Shown here: positions 1 through 9,464 of the stretch, in pieces
Numbering within the stretch: the stretch's first letter is position 1
Layout: every line of letters begins with the position of its first letter
Assembly (NCBI RefSeq): GCF_014651775.1
Contig: NZ_BMXN01000001.1
Location: forward strand, 339,775-403,774
From: Vreelandella hamiltonii
GTDB lineage: Bacteria; Pseudomonadota; Gammaproteobacteria; Pseudomonadales; Halomonadaceae
Reading direction: 5' to 3'
DNA length: 64,000 nt
Notes under the pieces: generated by a model
What the model was told of the DNA's origin: nothing
What the model saw: the letters and a program-made list of their open reading frames with translations, nothing else
Databases searched by the model: none
Made by a program: the position numbers and the translations under genes

Positions 1-948
1 CTTCCCCTGGCCTGGATGCTGGGCCCGCTGGTGGCCAATCTGCTGGCCTCCGCCAAGGGCGCCAGCGTTGCAGTGCCCGAGCCGCTGCGCAACGTGTTCC
101 TGGCCGTCATGGGGCTGGTGCTGGGCAGCCAGGTAACGCCGGAGCTGGCACATCGTGTGCTGGACTGGCCGCTGTCGGCGGCGCTGCTGCTGCTCGGGGT
201 GGCCGCCTCCACGGCGGTGGCCTCGGCCTGGTACCGGCGCTGCGGGTTCGACCCGGTGAGCGCCTGGTTTGGTGCCGCCCCCGGCGCCATGACGGCAATG
301 ATTCTGCTGGGCGAAAAGTGTGGTGGTGACCCTCAGCGCATCGCCGTCGCCCAGTCGCTGCGCATTATTCTGGTCATTCTCTTCCTGCCACCGCTGTTCT
401 GGGCCTTTGAAGGGGGCGAGGGCTCGTTGGGGCCAGCCGCTTCGTCGCTGGAACACGGCTGGATGTTGCTGACCATTCCCCTGCTGATACCGCTGGGCCG
501 CTGGCTGCGCATTCCCAGCTCGGCGCTGCTGACCCCCTTGCTCATGGCGGCCCTGCTGTCGGGGCTTGACCTGGCCAGCCTGGCGCTGCCCCAGTGGGGC
601 ATGAACCTGATGCTGTGGGTACTGGGCAGTGCCATTGGCTCGCGTTTCCAGGGCATGACCCGCCGGTTGCTGGGCCGTTACCTGTGGCAATCGGGCGTGG
701 CGACCCTGCTGGCCCTGATGGCCCTGGCGGTATTCGCCGAACTCATTCATCGCACCGTAGGGGTGGGCCGAGATGTGGCGCTGCTGGCGCTGGCCCCTGG
801 TGGCATCGGTGAAATGGCGATTCTGGCCGTTGCCCTGGATATCGACCCGGTCTTCGTGGCCTTTCATCACCTGCTGCGCATGATTACCCTGATGGTGTTC
901 GCGCCGTTCTGGGCGCGCTGGCTGCTGAGCCGCCGCCGAGCGCACTGA
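1..948 (+). CDS. AbrB-family membrane protein, 5' end cut by window
   Basis: The reading frame is open from the first base (LPLAWMLGPLVANLL), so the true start lies before the window; an internal ATG at 16 is not the likely start. The 315 visible residues are almost entirely hydrophobic helices with short loops and match the AbrB duplication family of bacterial inner-membrane proteins, usually about 350 residues, whose members were once loosely called ammonia monooxygenases. The glycine-rich turns GAAPGAMTAMIL and APGGIGEMAILA are the two repeated motifs of this duplicated fold. Physiological substrate is unknown; a regulatory or transport role is only inferred. The next gene begins 48 bases downstream on the same strand. 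Confidence 0.75.
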   Translation, partial: LPLAWMLGPLVANLLASAKGASVAVPEPLRNVFLAVMGLVLGSQVTPELAHRVLDWPLSAALLLLGVAASTAVASAWYRRCGFDPVSAWFGAAPGAMTAMILLGEKCGGDPQRIAVAQSLRIILVILFLPPLFWAFEGGEGSLGPAASSLEHGWMLLTIPLLIPLGRWLRIPSSALLTPLLMAALLSGLDLASLALPQWGMNLMLWVLGSAIGSRFQGMTRRLLGRYLWQSGVATLLALMALAVFAELIHRTVGVGRDVALLALAPGGIGEMAILAVALDIDPVFVAFHHLLRMITLMVFAPFWARWLLSRRRAH

Positions 949-996
949 CAGACGCCATTCGGCTCTCTTCAAAGGCTTCTTCGTCAAGGACTTCCC

Positions 997-2889
997 ATGT
1001 TGTCACGCCTGCTGTTGCCGCTGTTCCAGTTTTTTGAACGCCGCGTAAACCCCTACCCGGAAGGTGAGGTGTCGACGCCTCCTAAAGGGTTGCTGCCGTT
1101 TATCTGGCACTTTTCGCGGCCAGTCTGGCCCTGGCTGCTGCTGATGTCGCTGATGACTGCCGTGGTGTCCGCCGCCGAGGTGATGTTCTTCAGCTATATG
1201 GGCGAGCTGGTGGATTGGCTCGGCCGGGTCGAGCGGGCCGACTTCTGGGCGCAGCACGGGCTGTGGCTGGCGGGTGTCGGGCTGGCGGTAGTGGTCGGGC
1301 TGCCCCTGCTGGTGCTGGGCCAGTCGCTGATCACCCACCAGAGCATTTTTGGCAATTACCCGATGATTGGCCGCTGGCTCTCGCATCGCCATATGCTGAG
1401 CCAGAGCCTGGCGTTCTATCAGGACGAGTTTGCCGGGCGCGTGTCGCAGAAAGTGATGCAAACGGCGCTGGCCGTGCGGGAGACCGTCACCAAGGTCATG
1501 GACCTGATGGTCTACGCCATCGTCTACTTTACCGGCGCGGCGATTCTGCTGGGGCGGGCCGACCCCTGGCTGCTGCTGCCGCTGGGTGTCTGGCTGGTGG
1601 GCTATCTGGGCATCATGCGCTACTTCGTGCCCCGGCTGCGGGACGTTTCCATGGCCCAGGCGGATGCCCGTGCGCAGATGACCGGCCGGGTCGTCGATAG
1701 TTATAGCAACATTCAGACCATCAAGCTGTTTGCCGACACCCAGCGCGAAGAGCGCTACGCCAAGGATGCCATGGAAGGCTTCATGATCACCGTACACCGT
1801 CAGATGCGGCTGGTCACGGTGATGAGTGTCTGCCTGACGCTGCTCAATACGCTGCTGCTGGTCGGCACTGCCGGCATGGCCATTGCGGCCTGGTTCCTGG
1901 AGGCGATCTCGCTGGGGGTATTGGCCATTGCCATTGCGCTGGTGATGCGTATCCGCTTCATGTCGGACTGGATTCTCTGGGAGGTCGCCGGGCTGTTCGA
2001 GAATATCGGTACGGTGCAGGATGGCATGAACACCATCGCCCAGCAGCCGACGGTCAAGGATGCTCCCGACGCCAAGGCGCTGAGCGTGCCCAAAGGCGAA
2101 ATCGTCTTCGATGCCCTGCGCTTTCAGTATGCCCAGGCCAAGGGGCAGAGCCGACACGTGTTCGACGGGCTGAGCCTGACCATTCGACCCGGCGAGAAGA
2201 TCGGCCTGATTGGCCGCTCTGGGGCGGGTAAGTCGACCCTGGCGAACCTGCTGCTGCGTTTTTACGACTTGCAGGGAGGGCGCATTCTGATCGACGGCCA
2301 GAACATTGCCGAGGTCACCCAAACGTCGCTGCGCCACCAGATCGGCATGGTCACCCAGGACACGTCGCTGCTGCACCGCTCGCTGCGCGACAACATTCGC
2401 TACGGCAGCCCCCAGGCCAGCGACGACGATGTGTGGCAGGCGGTGTGCCGCGCCCATGCCGATACGTTCGTTCATGATCTGGTCGACCCGCAGGGGCGCC
2501 GGGGCCTGGATGCCCATGTGGGCGAGCGGGGCGTCAAGCTCTCCGGGGGCCAGCGTCAGCGCATCGCCATTGCTCGGGTACTGCTCAAGAATGCGCCTAT
2601 TCTGGTGCTGGACGAAGCCACCTCGGCGCTGGACTCCGAAGTGGAGGCCGCCATTCAGGAGCAGCTGGATGCCCTGATGGAAGGCAAGACCGTCATCGCC
2701 ATTGCCCATCGGCTTTCGACCATTGCCATGCTGGATCGCTTGATCGTGGTGGATGAAGGCCGCCTGGTAGAAAGCGGCACCCATCAGGAACTGCTGGCCC
2801 GCAACGGTATTTACGCCGGCCTGTGGCAGCGCCAGTCGGGCGGTTTTTTGGGCAATGACCTTGATTCTGAACAGGCGACCCCCATGTAG
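997..2889 (+). CDS. ABC transporter, fused permease and ATPase
   Basis: A 630-residue half-transporter of the exporter (MsbA/LmrA-like) type. Residues about 30-330 hold the six-helix membrane domain. The nucleotide-binding domain shows Walker A (GRSGAGKST, near residue 406), the signature LSGGQRQR (near 515), Walker B with VLDEATSALD (near 537) and the H-loop IAIAHRLST. It would work as a homodimer in the inner membrane, pumping a substrate outwards; the substrate cannot be read from the sequence. Length is normal for the family. It stands alone between the AbrB gene and an oxidoreductase. A 593-residue open frame on the opposite strand is its codon shadow and not a gene. Confidence 0.93.
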   Translation: MLSRLLLPLFQFFERRVNPYPEGEVSTPPKGLLPFIWHFSRPVWPWLLLMSLMTAVVSAAEVMFFSYMGELVDWLGRVERADFWAQHGLWLAGVGLAVVVGLPLLVLGQSLITHQSIFGNYPMIGRWLSHRHMLSQSLAFYQDEFAGRVSQKVMQTALAVRETVTKVMDLMVYAIVYFTGAAILLGRADPWLLLPLGVWLVGYLGIMRYFVPRLRDVSMAQADARAQMTGRVVDSYSNIQTIKLFADTQREERYAKDAMEGFMITVHRQMRLVTVMSVCLTLLNTLLLVGTAGMAIAAWFLEAISLGVLAIAIALVMRIRFMSDWILWEVAGLFENIGTVQDGMNTIAQQPTVKDAPDAKALSVPKGEIVFDALRFQYAQAKGQSRHVFDGLSLTIRPGEKIGLIGRSGAGKSTLANLLLRFYDLQGGRILIDGQNIAEVTQTSLRHQIGMVTQDTSLLHRSLRDNIRYGSPQASDDDVWQAVCRAHADTFVHDLVDPQGRRGLDAHVGERGVKLSGGQRQRIAIARVLLKNAPILVLDEATSALDSEVEAAIQEQLDALMEGKTVIAIAHRLSTIAMLDRLIVVDEGRLVESGTHQELLARNGIYAGLWQRQSGGFLGNDLDSEQATPM

Positions 2890-2949
2890 CCGTAGAGAGT
2901 CAATTACTAGACCGGTCGCCTATTTCTGGCGCATGCAAAGGAGATAGTG

Positions 2950-3957
2950 ATGCAAGCCATACAGCTACGTGCCCCCGGTGGGCTGGACCACCTCGATGTC
3001 GTCGACCTCGCTGCTCCCGGCGAGCCCGGCCCCGGCGAGATCAAGGTGCGCCTGCACGCCAGCTCGCTGAACTTCCATGACTATGCCGTGGTGGCGGGAA
3101 TGATCCCTGCCGCTGATGGCCGTATCCCCATGTCGGATGGGGCCGGGGTCGTGGAGGCCGTGGGCGAGGGAGTAGAGGAGTTTGCCGTCGGTGATGCAGT
3201 GGTCTCGACGTTTTTCCCCGATTGGCTGGAAGGCCCCGCTCGGGTAGGCGATTTTGCCACCACACCCGGCGACGGCGTCGATGGCTATGCCCGTGAGCAG
3301 GTGGTGCGCCCGGCCAACTGGTTCACCCACCAGCCGAAGGGCTACAGCCATGCCGAGTCCGCTACGCTGACCACGGCGGGGTTGACCGCCTGGCGTTCAC
3401 TGGTGGTAGACGGCGGGCTGAAAGCGGGCGATAGCGTGCTGGTGCTGGGCACCGGGGGCGTCTCCATCTTTGCTCTGCAGTTTGCCAGGCTGATGGGCGC
3501 CCGGGTCATCGCTACCTCGTCGTCCGATGCCAAGCTGGAGCGCCTGCGTGAACTGGGCGCCGAGCACACCATCAACTACCGTGACACGCCTGAGTGGGGC
3601 AAGCGTGTGCTAGAGTTGACCCACGGTGAAGGGGTCGATCACGTAGTGGAAGTCGGTGGGCCGGGCACCTTGCCGCAATCCATAGACGCAGTGAAAATCG
3701 GCGGGCACATTTCGCTGATCGGCGTGCTGACCGGCCGTGAAGGCGAGGTGCCCACGGCAAAGCTGATGGCCAAGCAGGCACGTTTGCAGGGGCTGATCGT
3801 GGGCAGCCGCCGTCATCAGATGGAGATGATCAAGGCCATCGAGGCGGCCAATCTGAAGCCGGTGATCGACCGGGAGTTTGCGCTGGCCGATATCGCGGAC
3901 GCGTTTCGTCATCAGGAGTCTGGCAAGCACTTCGGTAAAATCTGCCTCAGCTATTGA
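2950..3957 (+). CDS. Zinc-type alcohol dehydrogenase-like NAD(P)-dependent oxidoreductase
   Basis: 335 residues of the medium-chain dehydrogenase/reductase superfamily: an N-terminal GroES-like domain, then a Rossmann fold with VLGTGGVSIFALQFARL near residues 165-180. The usual structural-zinc cysteine cluster and catalytic cysteine are not evident, so it is closer to the zinc-independent quinone-reductase/enoyl-reductase branch than to true zinc alcohol dehydrogenases. ATG at 2950 is preferred over the GTG one codon earlier because AAAGGAGA lies just upstream. Substrate unknown. A strong hairpin terminator follows at 4032. Confidence 0.85.
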   Translation: MQAIQLRAPGGLDHLDVVDLAAPGEPGPGEIKVRLHASSLNFHDYAVVAGMIPAADGRIPMSDGAGVVEAVGEGVEEFAVGDAVVSTFFPDWLEGPARVGDFATTPGDGVDGYAREQVVRPANWFTHQPKGYSHAESATLTTAGLTAWRSLVVDGGLKAGDSVLVLGTGGVSIFALQFARLMGARVIATSSSDAKLERLRELGAEHTINYRDTPEWGKRVLELTHGEGVDHVVEVGGPGTLPQSIDAVKIGGHISLIGVLTGREGEVPTAKLMAKQARLQGLIVGSRRHQMEMIKAIEAANLKPVIDREFALADIADAFRHQESGKHFGKICLSY

Positions 3958-4031
3958 TCGGGTGACCGTTTGATCGAAGGTAAAGTGATCGAACCCGAGC
4001 AGATCGAGCCCGTAGCAGATAGCTATATGCA

Positions 4032-4058
4032 CAACGCCCGCCATGATGGCGGGCGTTG
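4032..4058 (+). terminator. Hairpin terminator after the oxidoreductase gene
   Basis: Perfect 11-base inverted repeat CAACGCCCGCC / GGCGGGCGTTG around a 5-base ATGAT loop. It sits between the oxidoreductase stop (3957) and the end of the opposing small gene (4116), so it probably serves both strands. There is no long T-tract. Confidence 0.7.
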
Positions 4059-4115
4059 GTGGCGGGCGCTGTTGTTGCCTGCCCTGCGAAAAGGGAATGG
4101 CGCTTGACGGGCTCA

Positions 4116-4379
4116 CTAAGCCTTGCGGCTGAACACCACGCCCTTGACCTCCAGCTCCCAGATATCATCGTAGGGCACGGTAACACCGTTCATGTCACCG
4201 GGGTCGCCGGTACTGTTCTTGATGATGGTTTCCGGGATCACTTTGACCCCCGTCATTCCCACGTGCTGTATGCGCGCGCTGAACCGATTACCTTCCTGTT
4301 CGATCAGCACTCGCTCCCCAGCAATGCACTTCGCAAGCTTCTCGTGTAGCTCTTCCCTGGTGACGTCAACCACGCTCAT
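4116..4379 (-). CDS. Hypothetical protein, 87 residues
   Basis: A short soluble protein (MSVVDVTREELHEKL...), not recognised. It is rich in charged residues in its first 30 positions and beta-prone afterwards (RVLIEQEGNRFSARIQHV...GVKVIPETII), giving the look of a small beta-barrel or sensor-type domain. The start at 4379 is chosen because AGGAGG lies just before it; an open extension to 4406 lacks a comparable site. It is divergent from the unknown-protein/mscS/DUF429 operon and convergent with the oxidoreductase gene. Confidence 0.6.
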   Translation of the reverse strand: MSVVDVTREELHEKLAKCIAGERVLIEQEGNRFSARIQHVGMTGVKVIPETIIKNSTGDPGDMNGVTVPYDDIWELEVKGVVFSRKA

Positions 4380-4516
4380 CGTTGCCTCCTGCGCATCGCT
4401 CATCAATGTATTGGCCTTATCCTAACGACTTTATTCTAGACGATAAGTTCGGCTATCTGCGTGGTCGTACGTGGGGCATGCTAATCTTGATCTACTTTAC
4501 CGGCGCGAGGCGCGAT

Positions 4517-5683
4517 ATGGATCAAGGCCCGACGAATGCAGCGCCAGCTCCGTGGGAAGTAGTGGAACTGGAAGCCTTTCAAACACCGCAGCATACCCAG
4601 GCCAGCCAGTGGAAGCGCAGTTGGCGCGTGGCCACTGCCTGGATGCTGGGAAACCGTGCCGACAGGCGTCAGGCGGCACTGGAGAGCGAGCTGCGCGCCT
4701 TGCCGGAAGTGAAACTCGCCCACTGGGCGCCTCCGGTGGATTGGACGCCTGCCGCGATGAGCTTGCATCGGGCGCTGGCCGCCTATCAAGAGGCACCGCT
4801 GGTGCTGTTCGTGTCGCCTCCCCACGGTGGGCATGCGGATATCGTTGGCCACTGGGCGGGACAGCACGGCATCGAGTGCCTGGAGGTGCCTACCTTTGCC
4901 GAGCGCATGGCTGGAGAGCTGGCGTGGGTAACGGCGGCTGCCCCGGCAAAGCGCTGGGCCATTCCGGCGTTGGAGCGGCATTTCCTGCGTCATGCCTACG
5001 GTTTGCAGGGCGTGCGCGCGCTGGTGGAGCGTGCCCAGAGCGGGCGGCTGGGGCAGGGCGTGTTGGGGTGTGATAGCTGGAGCTACGCCTTTCTGAAGCA
5101 GGCCGTCGGGCTGGAAGGGGTTCCCGTGTTGACGCTGCAAGGGCTTGAAGGCGCACAGCTGGCGGACTATTTTTCCCAGGCTGCAGGCCAGTGCCCGCCC
5201 GTTTACAGCACCCGTACACGACAGCCCGTGCTGGAGGACTCCCCCAAACAAAAGGGCGTGTTCAAGGAGCTCCAGCAGTTGGCGGCCCATAGTCGCGGCC
5301 ACCTGGGAATTGCCTGGCACTATTGGCGTGAGCGCCTGCGTGAACCGGCCGAGGACGCCCGCGCTCACACGGGCAACCGTTCCGATCATGGCGAAACATC
5401 GCTATGGCTGCTGGATACGCTGGCGGATGCGGAGCTCCCCGCTGACACCGGCGATCTGGCCACCCTGCTGCTGCACACCCTGTTGATCCATGGGGGGCTG
5501 GAGGATCAGGCGTTGGCCCACGTGCTGCCTTTCTCGGAACACGAGATAGTGAGCGTTCGGTTCGCGCTGGCCAGTCGCGGCATGCTGCACTGCCATCAGG
5601 GGCGGTGGCAGGTGGCACCCTTGAGCTACGCCAGCGTTCGGCAACTGCTGGAATCGAGACACTACCTGGTAGACCCGCTTTAG
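4517..5683 (+). CDS. Unknown protein encoded before an MscS channel
   Basis: 388 residues from ATG 4517; the frame is open back to 4382, but that stretch overlaps the divergent gene's leader and has no good ribosome site. No family is recognised. Around residues 95-110 the stretch VLFVSPPHGGHADIVG sits where a nucleotide-binding protein would carry a P-loop, but no GxxGxGKT/S is present. The C-terminal 60 residues (LPFSEHEIVSVRFALASRGML...WQVAPLSYASVRQLL) look like a winged-helix domain. A degenerate P-loop ATPase is one reading, but only a guess. It lies 8 bases before the mscS start and is probably cotranscribed with it and the following gene. Confidence 0.65.
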   Translation: MDQGPTNAAPAPWEVVELEAFQTPQHTQASQWKRSWRVATAWMLGNRADRRQAALESELRALPEVKLAHWAPPVDWTPAAMSLHRALAAYQEAPLVLFVSPPHGGHADIVGHWAGQHGIECLEVPTFAERMAGELAWVTAAAPAKRWAIPALERHFLRHAYGLQGVRALVERAQSGRLGQGVLGCDSWSYAFLKQAVGLEGVPVLTLQGLEGAQLADYFSQAAGQCPPVYSTRTRQPVLEDSPKQKGVFKELQQLAAHSRGHLGIAWHYWRERLREPAEDARAHTGNRSDHGETSLWLLDTLADAELPADTGDLATLLLHTLLIHGGLEDQALAHVLPFSEHEIVSVRFALASRGMLHCHQGRWQVAPLSYASVRQLLESRHYLVDPL

Positions 5684-5691
5684 GAGCCCCC

Positions 5692-6522
5692 ATGGACGAT
5701 CACGAACAGTATGCCCGCCTGTTTAACGAGCTGGACAGCGAAGCCTTCATCACGCTGGGGCTGCTGCTGGCAGGTGCCATCGTGCTGATCATTGCCAGCC
5801 AGCGGGGGCTCAACTGGCTGGCCAATCGGTTGCATGGCCCGATCAGGTTTCGAGTCTTTGCGCTGGTGCCGCTGACGCGTCTGCTGATCCTGATCACGGC
5901 CTTGGCCATTGCGGTGCCCATCGTCATCGAGCCCTCTTTACGCAACATGGTGACGCTGTTGGGGGCCATAGGCCTGGCCATCGGTTTTGCCCTGAAGGAG
6001 TATGTCAGCAGCCTGATTGCGGGCGTGGTCTCTGCCGTCGAGCTGCCCTATCGGCCCGGAGACTGGGTCAATATCGAAGGCACCTACGGAGAGGTCAAGC
6101 ATGTGGGGATGCGTACGGTAGAGATTCAAACGCCGGACGATGATCTGGTGGCCGTGCCGCACTTGAAGCTTTGGGATTCGGCCATCTACAACGCCAACAA
6201 TGGCGGCGCCAGCCTCCAGTGTGTGGCCAGCTTCTACCTGCACCCCGAGCACGAAGGCGGCTGGGTGCGCCAGGCGCTGCGCGACGTGGCGTTGACCAGC
6301 GCCTACCTGACGTTCGACAAGCCCATCATCGTCGTGGCCGAGGAGAAACCCTGGGGAACGCACTATCGCATCCGTGCTTATCCCGTCGACCCGCGTCAGC
6401 AGTTCCTGTTCGTGACCGATTTGACGGTACGCGGCAAGGCGATTCTGAGCGATGCCGGTATTCGTCCCGCGCTACTGCCCCCTGAGATGCTGATGGATGC
6501 CCAGGGCGCGGGGCGGACATGA
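5692..6522 (+). CDS. Small-conductance mechanosensitive channel, MscS family
   Basis: 276 residues with three N-terminal membrane helices (about 18-40, 55-80 and 85-110), the last being the pore-lining type (GAIGLAIGFALKEYVSSLIAG), then the beta-domain with YRPGDWVNIEGTYGEVKHVG and a cytoplasmic alpha/beta domain. Such channels release osmolytes on hypo-osmotic shock, an expected need in a halophile. Start at ATG 5692 follows TAGGAGCCCC. The stop overlaps the next start by four bases, implying translational coupling with the DUF429-like gene. Confidence 0.88.
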   Translation: MDDHEQYARLFNELDSEAFITLGLLLAGAIVLIIASQRGLNWLANRLHGPIRFRVFALVPLTRLLILITALAIAVPIVIEPSLRNMVTLLGAIGLAIGFALKEYVSSLIAGVVSAVELPYRPGDWVNIEGTYGEVKHVGMRTVEIQTPDDDLVAVPHLKLWDSAIYNANNGGASLQCVASFYLHPEHEGGWVRQALRDVALTSAYLTFDKPIIVVAEEKPWGTHYRIRAYPVDPRQQFLFVTDLTVRGKAILSDAGIRPALLPPEMLMDAQGAGRT

Positions 6523-7280
6523 AGGCGCAGGGCGAGAGGCTCTACATCGGCTGGGACGTGGGCGGCTGGAATTGCGACCATAACCCGGCCAGCCGAGATG
6601 CGCTGGTGGTACTGGATGCGTCACTGACCCTGGTAGGAGCGCCCTGGCGGGGCAATCTGCGCGAGACGCTCAATGACGCCGCCTCGCCTGGTGATCTGGT
6701 CGCCCGCCTGTTGGGGCTCTGCCAGCACGTGGCGGACGGTGGTGAACGGGTCTTCATGGCGGTGGATACACCGCTGGCGCTGCCGCAGGCACTGCTGGCC
6801 CTGGCCAGAGGGGAAGCCGTCGCGGCACTGGGCCGCTCTCAGGAAAATCCCTATCTTTACCGACACACCGAGCGTTGGCTGTTCGAACGTGGCGTCACGC
6901 CGCTGTCGCCCATCAAGGACATGATTGGCAGCCAGGCCACCAAAGGCATGCACGTGCTGGCGCGCTTTGCGCCGCATAGCGTGGCGTGCGGTCAGTGGCA
7001 GAGCGAGCAGGGGGAGCTGACTGTCGTGGAGGGGTATCCATCCCCCGCCAAACGCTCCGAGGGCTTTGCCGCTTTGCGCCAGCGCTGCGTGATCCCGGCC
7101 CAATGGCAGGCGGTGCTGCACCAGCCCACCCCCCGCCAGCAGGACATGCACGATGCATGGCAGTGTGCGTTGCTGGCCTGGGCACTGGAGCATGCGCCCC
7201 AGCAGGTTGCCTGGCCGCCAGCGGAGATGCCGACGGCCGAAGGGTGGATTTTCGTTCCTGGTGATGCGCTGAAGGGCTAG
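6519..7280 (+). CDS. DUF429-like predicted nuclease-fold protein
   Basis: 253 residues starting in an ATGA overlap with mscS. The N-terminus (LYIGWDVGGWNCD...DALVVLD), the central MAVDTPLALP and a late HDAWQCALLAWALE resemble the DUF429 family, which is predicted to have an RNase H-like fold with acidic residues on these three strands. Enzyme activity has not been shown for the family, to my knowledge. Context only says that it travels with an MscS channel and the unknown gene upstream. It converges with the yebC-family gene four bases away, without an obvious terminator between them. Confidence 0.6.
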   Translation: MKAQGERLYIGWDVGGWNCDHNPASRDALVVLDASLTLVGAPWRGNLRETLNDAASPGDLVARLLGLCQHVADGGERVFMAVDTPLALPQALLALARGEAVAALGRSQENPYLYRHTERWLFERGVTPLSPIKDMIGSQATKGMHVLARFAPHSVACGQWQSEQGELTVVEGYPSPAKRSEGFAALRQRCVIPAQWQAVLHQPTPRQQDMHDAWQCALLAWALEHAPQQVAWPPAEMPTAEGWIFVPGDALKG

Positions 7281-7284
7281 CCGC

Positions 7285-8016
7285 TCAGGCGTTCTCTTCC
7301 GGCAGTTCGGCGCTGTGGAAGACGTTCTGCACGTCGTCCAGCTCGTTGAGCATGTTCAGCAGCTTTTCGAACATGGCGACGTCGTCACCTTCCACCGGCG
7401 TGGTGTTCTGCGGCAGGAACTGGATTTCATCCACTTCGAAGTCGATCTCGCCAAAGGCGTCCAGCAGTGCCTGCTTGGCCTTGGCGTAATCGGTGTTCGG
7501 AGCAAATACAGTGATGCGACCATCTTCCTGCTCGATGTCGGTGACGTCCACGTCGGCTTCCATCAACGCTTCCAGCACGGCTTCTTCATCGCCACCGGTA
7601 AACGAGAAGATCGCGCAGTGATCGAACATGTGGCTCACACTGCCCGGCGTGCCGATCTTGCTCTTGGTCTTGGTAAAGCAGCCGCGCACATCGCCAAAGG
7701 TGCGGTTGGGGTTGTCGGTGAGGCAGTCGACGATGACCATGGCATTGCCGGGGCCGAAGCCCTCGTAACGAGCGGACGAGAAGTCCTCGCCTCCGGCACC
7801 GCTGGCCTTGTCGAGGGCCTTGTCGATGACGTGGGACGGTACCTGATCTTTCTTGGCACGCTCCATCAGGCCGCGCAGCGCAAGGTTGCCATTGGGGTCG
7901 GTGCCCCCTGCCTTGGCGCAGACGTAGATTTCACGCCCGTACTTGCTGTACACCTTGGTTTTCGCAGCGGCCGTCTTGGCCATGGATTCCTTACGGTTCT
8001 GAAACGCCCTACCCAT
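7285..8016 (-). CDS. YebC/PmpR-family protein (YeeN-like)
   Basis: 243 residues with the full TACO1/YebC fold: N-terminal [15 protein letters not shown], the [23 protein letters not shown] core near residues 85-107, and the GSVSHMFD motif. The family was first described as DNA-binding transcriptional regulators (PmpR), and more recently linked to relief of ribosome stalling at proline-rich stretches. The spacing of the N-terminal basic segment resembles E. coli YeeN more than YebC. It is transcribed alone, convergent with the DUF429-like gene. Confidence 0.9.
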   Translation of the reverse strand: MGRAFQNRKESMAKTAAAKTKVYSKYGREIYVCAKAGGTDPNGNLALRGLMERAKKDQVPSHVIDKALDKASGAGGEDFSSARYEGFGPGNAMVIVDCLTDNPNRTFGDVRGCFTKTKSKIGTPGSVSHMFDHCAIFSFTGGDEEAVLEALMEADVDVTDIEQEDGRITVFAPNTDYAKAKQALLDAFGEIDFEVDEIQFLPQNTTPVEGDDVAMFEKLLNMLNELDDVQNVFHSAELPEENA

Positions 8017-8254
8017 ATTGAAGTCCTTTATTAACCATGAACTGCCTGCACGGCAGGCGTCATTGATCGGCGTTGCCGAACGTTCTGAAAAAGGAAAATT
8101 TTACCCAACAGCGTACCATGCTAACAGCGTTATTTAAGGCCGTATTCAAGGCCGGGGGAGGATTCCACGATGCGCGGCCCAGGCAGCCACCCGCCTGCGC
8201 TTGAGCTGGCGTATACTGGTGCGCTGATCAATCGCTGGACTCATGGAGAAACGC

Positions 8255-8872
8255 ATGCCGCTGACGCTCTGGTTATCGCTGGCCGCCATCTGTGCCATGG
8301 GGGCCATGTCCCCGGGGCCAAGCCTCGCGCTGGTACTGCGCCACACCCTGGGGGGCGGGCGGCTGCCCGGCGTGACCGCGGCGGTGTTCCATGCCCTGGG
8401 CGTGGGTTTTTATGCCCTGTTGACCGTGCTGGGGCTGGGCGCGCTGGTAGTACGCCATCCCGAGGTCTTTCAGCTGATCACCTGGGGTGGGGCCGCCTAC
8501 CTGGCGTGGCTGGGGGTCAAGGCCTTGCGGGCCGGGCGCGCCAGCTCGCTGGCAGCCAATGCGGTGGTCACCACGCCAGGCCAGGCGGCCCGAGAAGCGG
8601 TGCTGGTGGCTCTGGGCAATCCCAAGCTGATCATCTTTTTCGTGGCCCTGCTCAGTCAGTTCGTGACGCCGGACATGAGCCCGTTGGCCAAGGGCATCAT
8701 CGTGGCCACGGCGATGGTCATCGATGGCGGCTGGTACGTGCTGGTGGCCGTGGGGCTGTCGCACTCGCGGGTGCTGCCCTGGCTGCAGCGCCACGCCCAC
8801 TGGGTCAACCGTGTTACCGGTGTGCTGCTGATCGCGCTGGCGCTGAGGGTCGTGGCGGGGCCACTGCTATAA
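8255..8872 (+). CDS. LysE/RhtB-family amino-acid exporter
   Basis: 205 residues, six predicted membrane helices, with the family motif AAICAMGAMSPGPSLALVLRHTLGGGR near the N-terminus (PGPS turn) and the conserved GNPKLIIFFVALLSQF near residue 125. Such proteins export amino acids or homoserine lactones by proton antiport; the substrate here is not readable. ATG 8255 is preferred because GGAG lies 6 bases before it; an ATG at 8243 four codons upstream is possible. No operon partner is obvious. Confidence 0.87.
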   Translation: MPLTLWLSLAAICAMGAMSPGPSLALVLRHTLGGGRLPGVTAAVFHALGVGFYALLTVLGLGALVVRHPEVFQLITWGGAAYLAWLGVKALRAGRASSLAANAVVTTPGQAAREAVLVALGNPKLIIFFVALLSQFVTPDMSPLAKGIIVATAMVIDGGWYVLVAVGLSHSRVLPWLQRHAHWVNRVTGVLLIALALRVVAGPLL

Positions 8873-8973
8873 GCAGCCATGGTGGAAAATTCGCGCAGGC
8901 GTGAGCCGCCGGGCTGGTGCTGGCAGGCCGCCTCGTGGCAAGGTAGCGTCAGACGATAGCAAGAGGGTGTGTG

Positions 8974-9459
8974 ATGAGCATTTACGAACAGGATTGCTAC
9001 ACCCATCAGGGCCAGCCCTTCAATCTGCGTGCGCTGCGCGGCCAGGTGCTGTTGGTGGTCAACGTCGCCAGCCAGTGTGGCTTTACGCCCCAGCTCAAGG
9101 AGCTGGAAAGCCTTTACCAACGCTACCGTGACCGTGGCTTTACCGTGCTGGGTTTTCCCTGCAACCAGTTTGGGCGGCAGTCGCCCGAAAGCGCCGAAGC
9201 ATTCTGCACCTTCGGGGAGCAGCAGTTCGGGGTCAGCTTTCCGCTCATGGAGAAGGTGAACGTCAACGGGGGCAACGCGCATCCGCTCTTTACGCTGCTC
9301 AAGCAGGGAGCGCCAGGCGTGCTGGGCACGCGGGCCATCAAGTGGAACTTCACCAAGTTTCTGGTCGCCAGAGACGGGCAAGTGCTGGCGCGTTTTGGCC
9401 CACGAGACCATGGCCCGCGCCTGCGCCTGGCCGTGGAGGCGGCGCTGGACAAAGCGTGA
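8974..9459 (+). CDS. Glutathione peroxidase family protein
   Basis: 161 residues, normal family length, cytoplasmic (no signal). The peroxidatic cysteine is in NVASQCGFTPQ, the catalytic glutamine/asparagine region in FPCNQFGRQ, and the tryptophan motif in KWNFTKFLV, completing the Cys-Gln-Trp-Asn set. The extra cysteine in FPCNQF fits the bacterial BtuE-like, mostly thioredoxin-linked peroxidases that reduce organic peroxides. ATG 8974 is preferred to the GTG just before it. It stands alone. Confidence 0.9.
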   Translation: MSIYEQDCYTHQGQPFNLRALRGQVLLVVNVASQCGFTPQLKELESLYQRYRDRGFTVLGFPCNQFGRQSPESAEAFCTFGEQQFGVSFPLMEKVNVNGGNAHPLFTLLKQGAPGVLGTRAIKWNFTKFLVARDGQVLARFGPRDHGPRLRLAVEAALDKA

Positions 9460-9464
9460 AGGGG

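Noticed and set aside
1003..2784. 593-codon open frame on the minus strand
   Set aside because: Complement shadow of the ABC transporter gene in high-GC DNA; histidine/glutamine/arginine-rich and without domain features.
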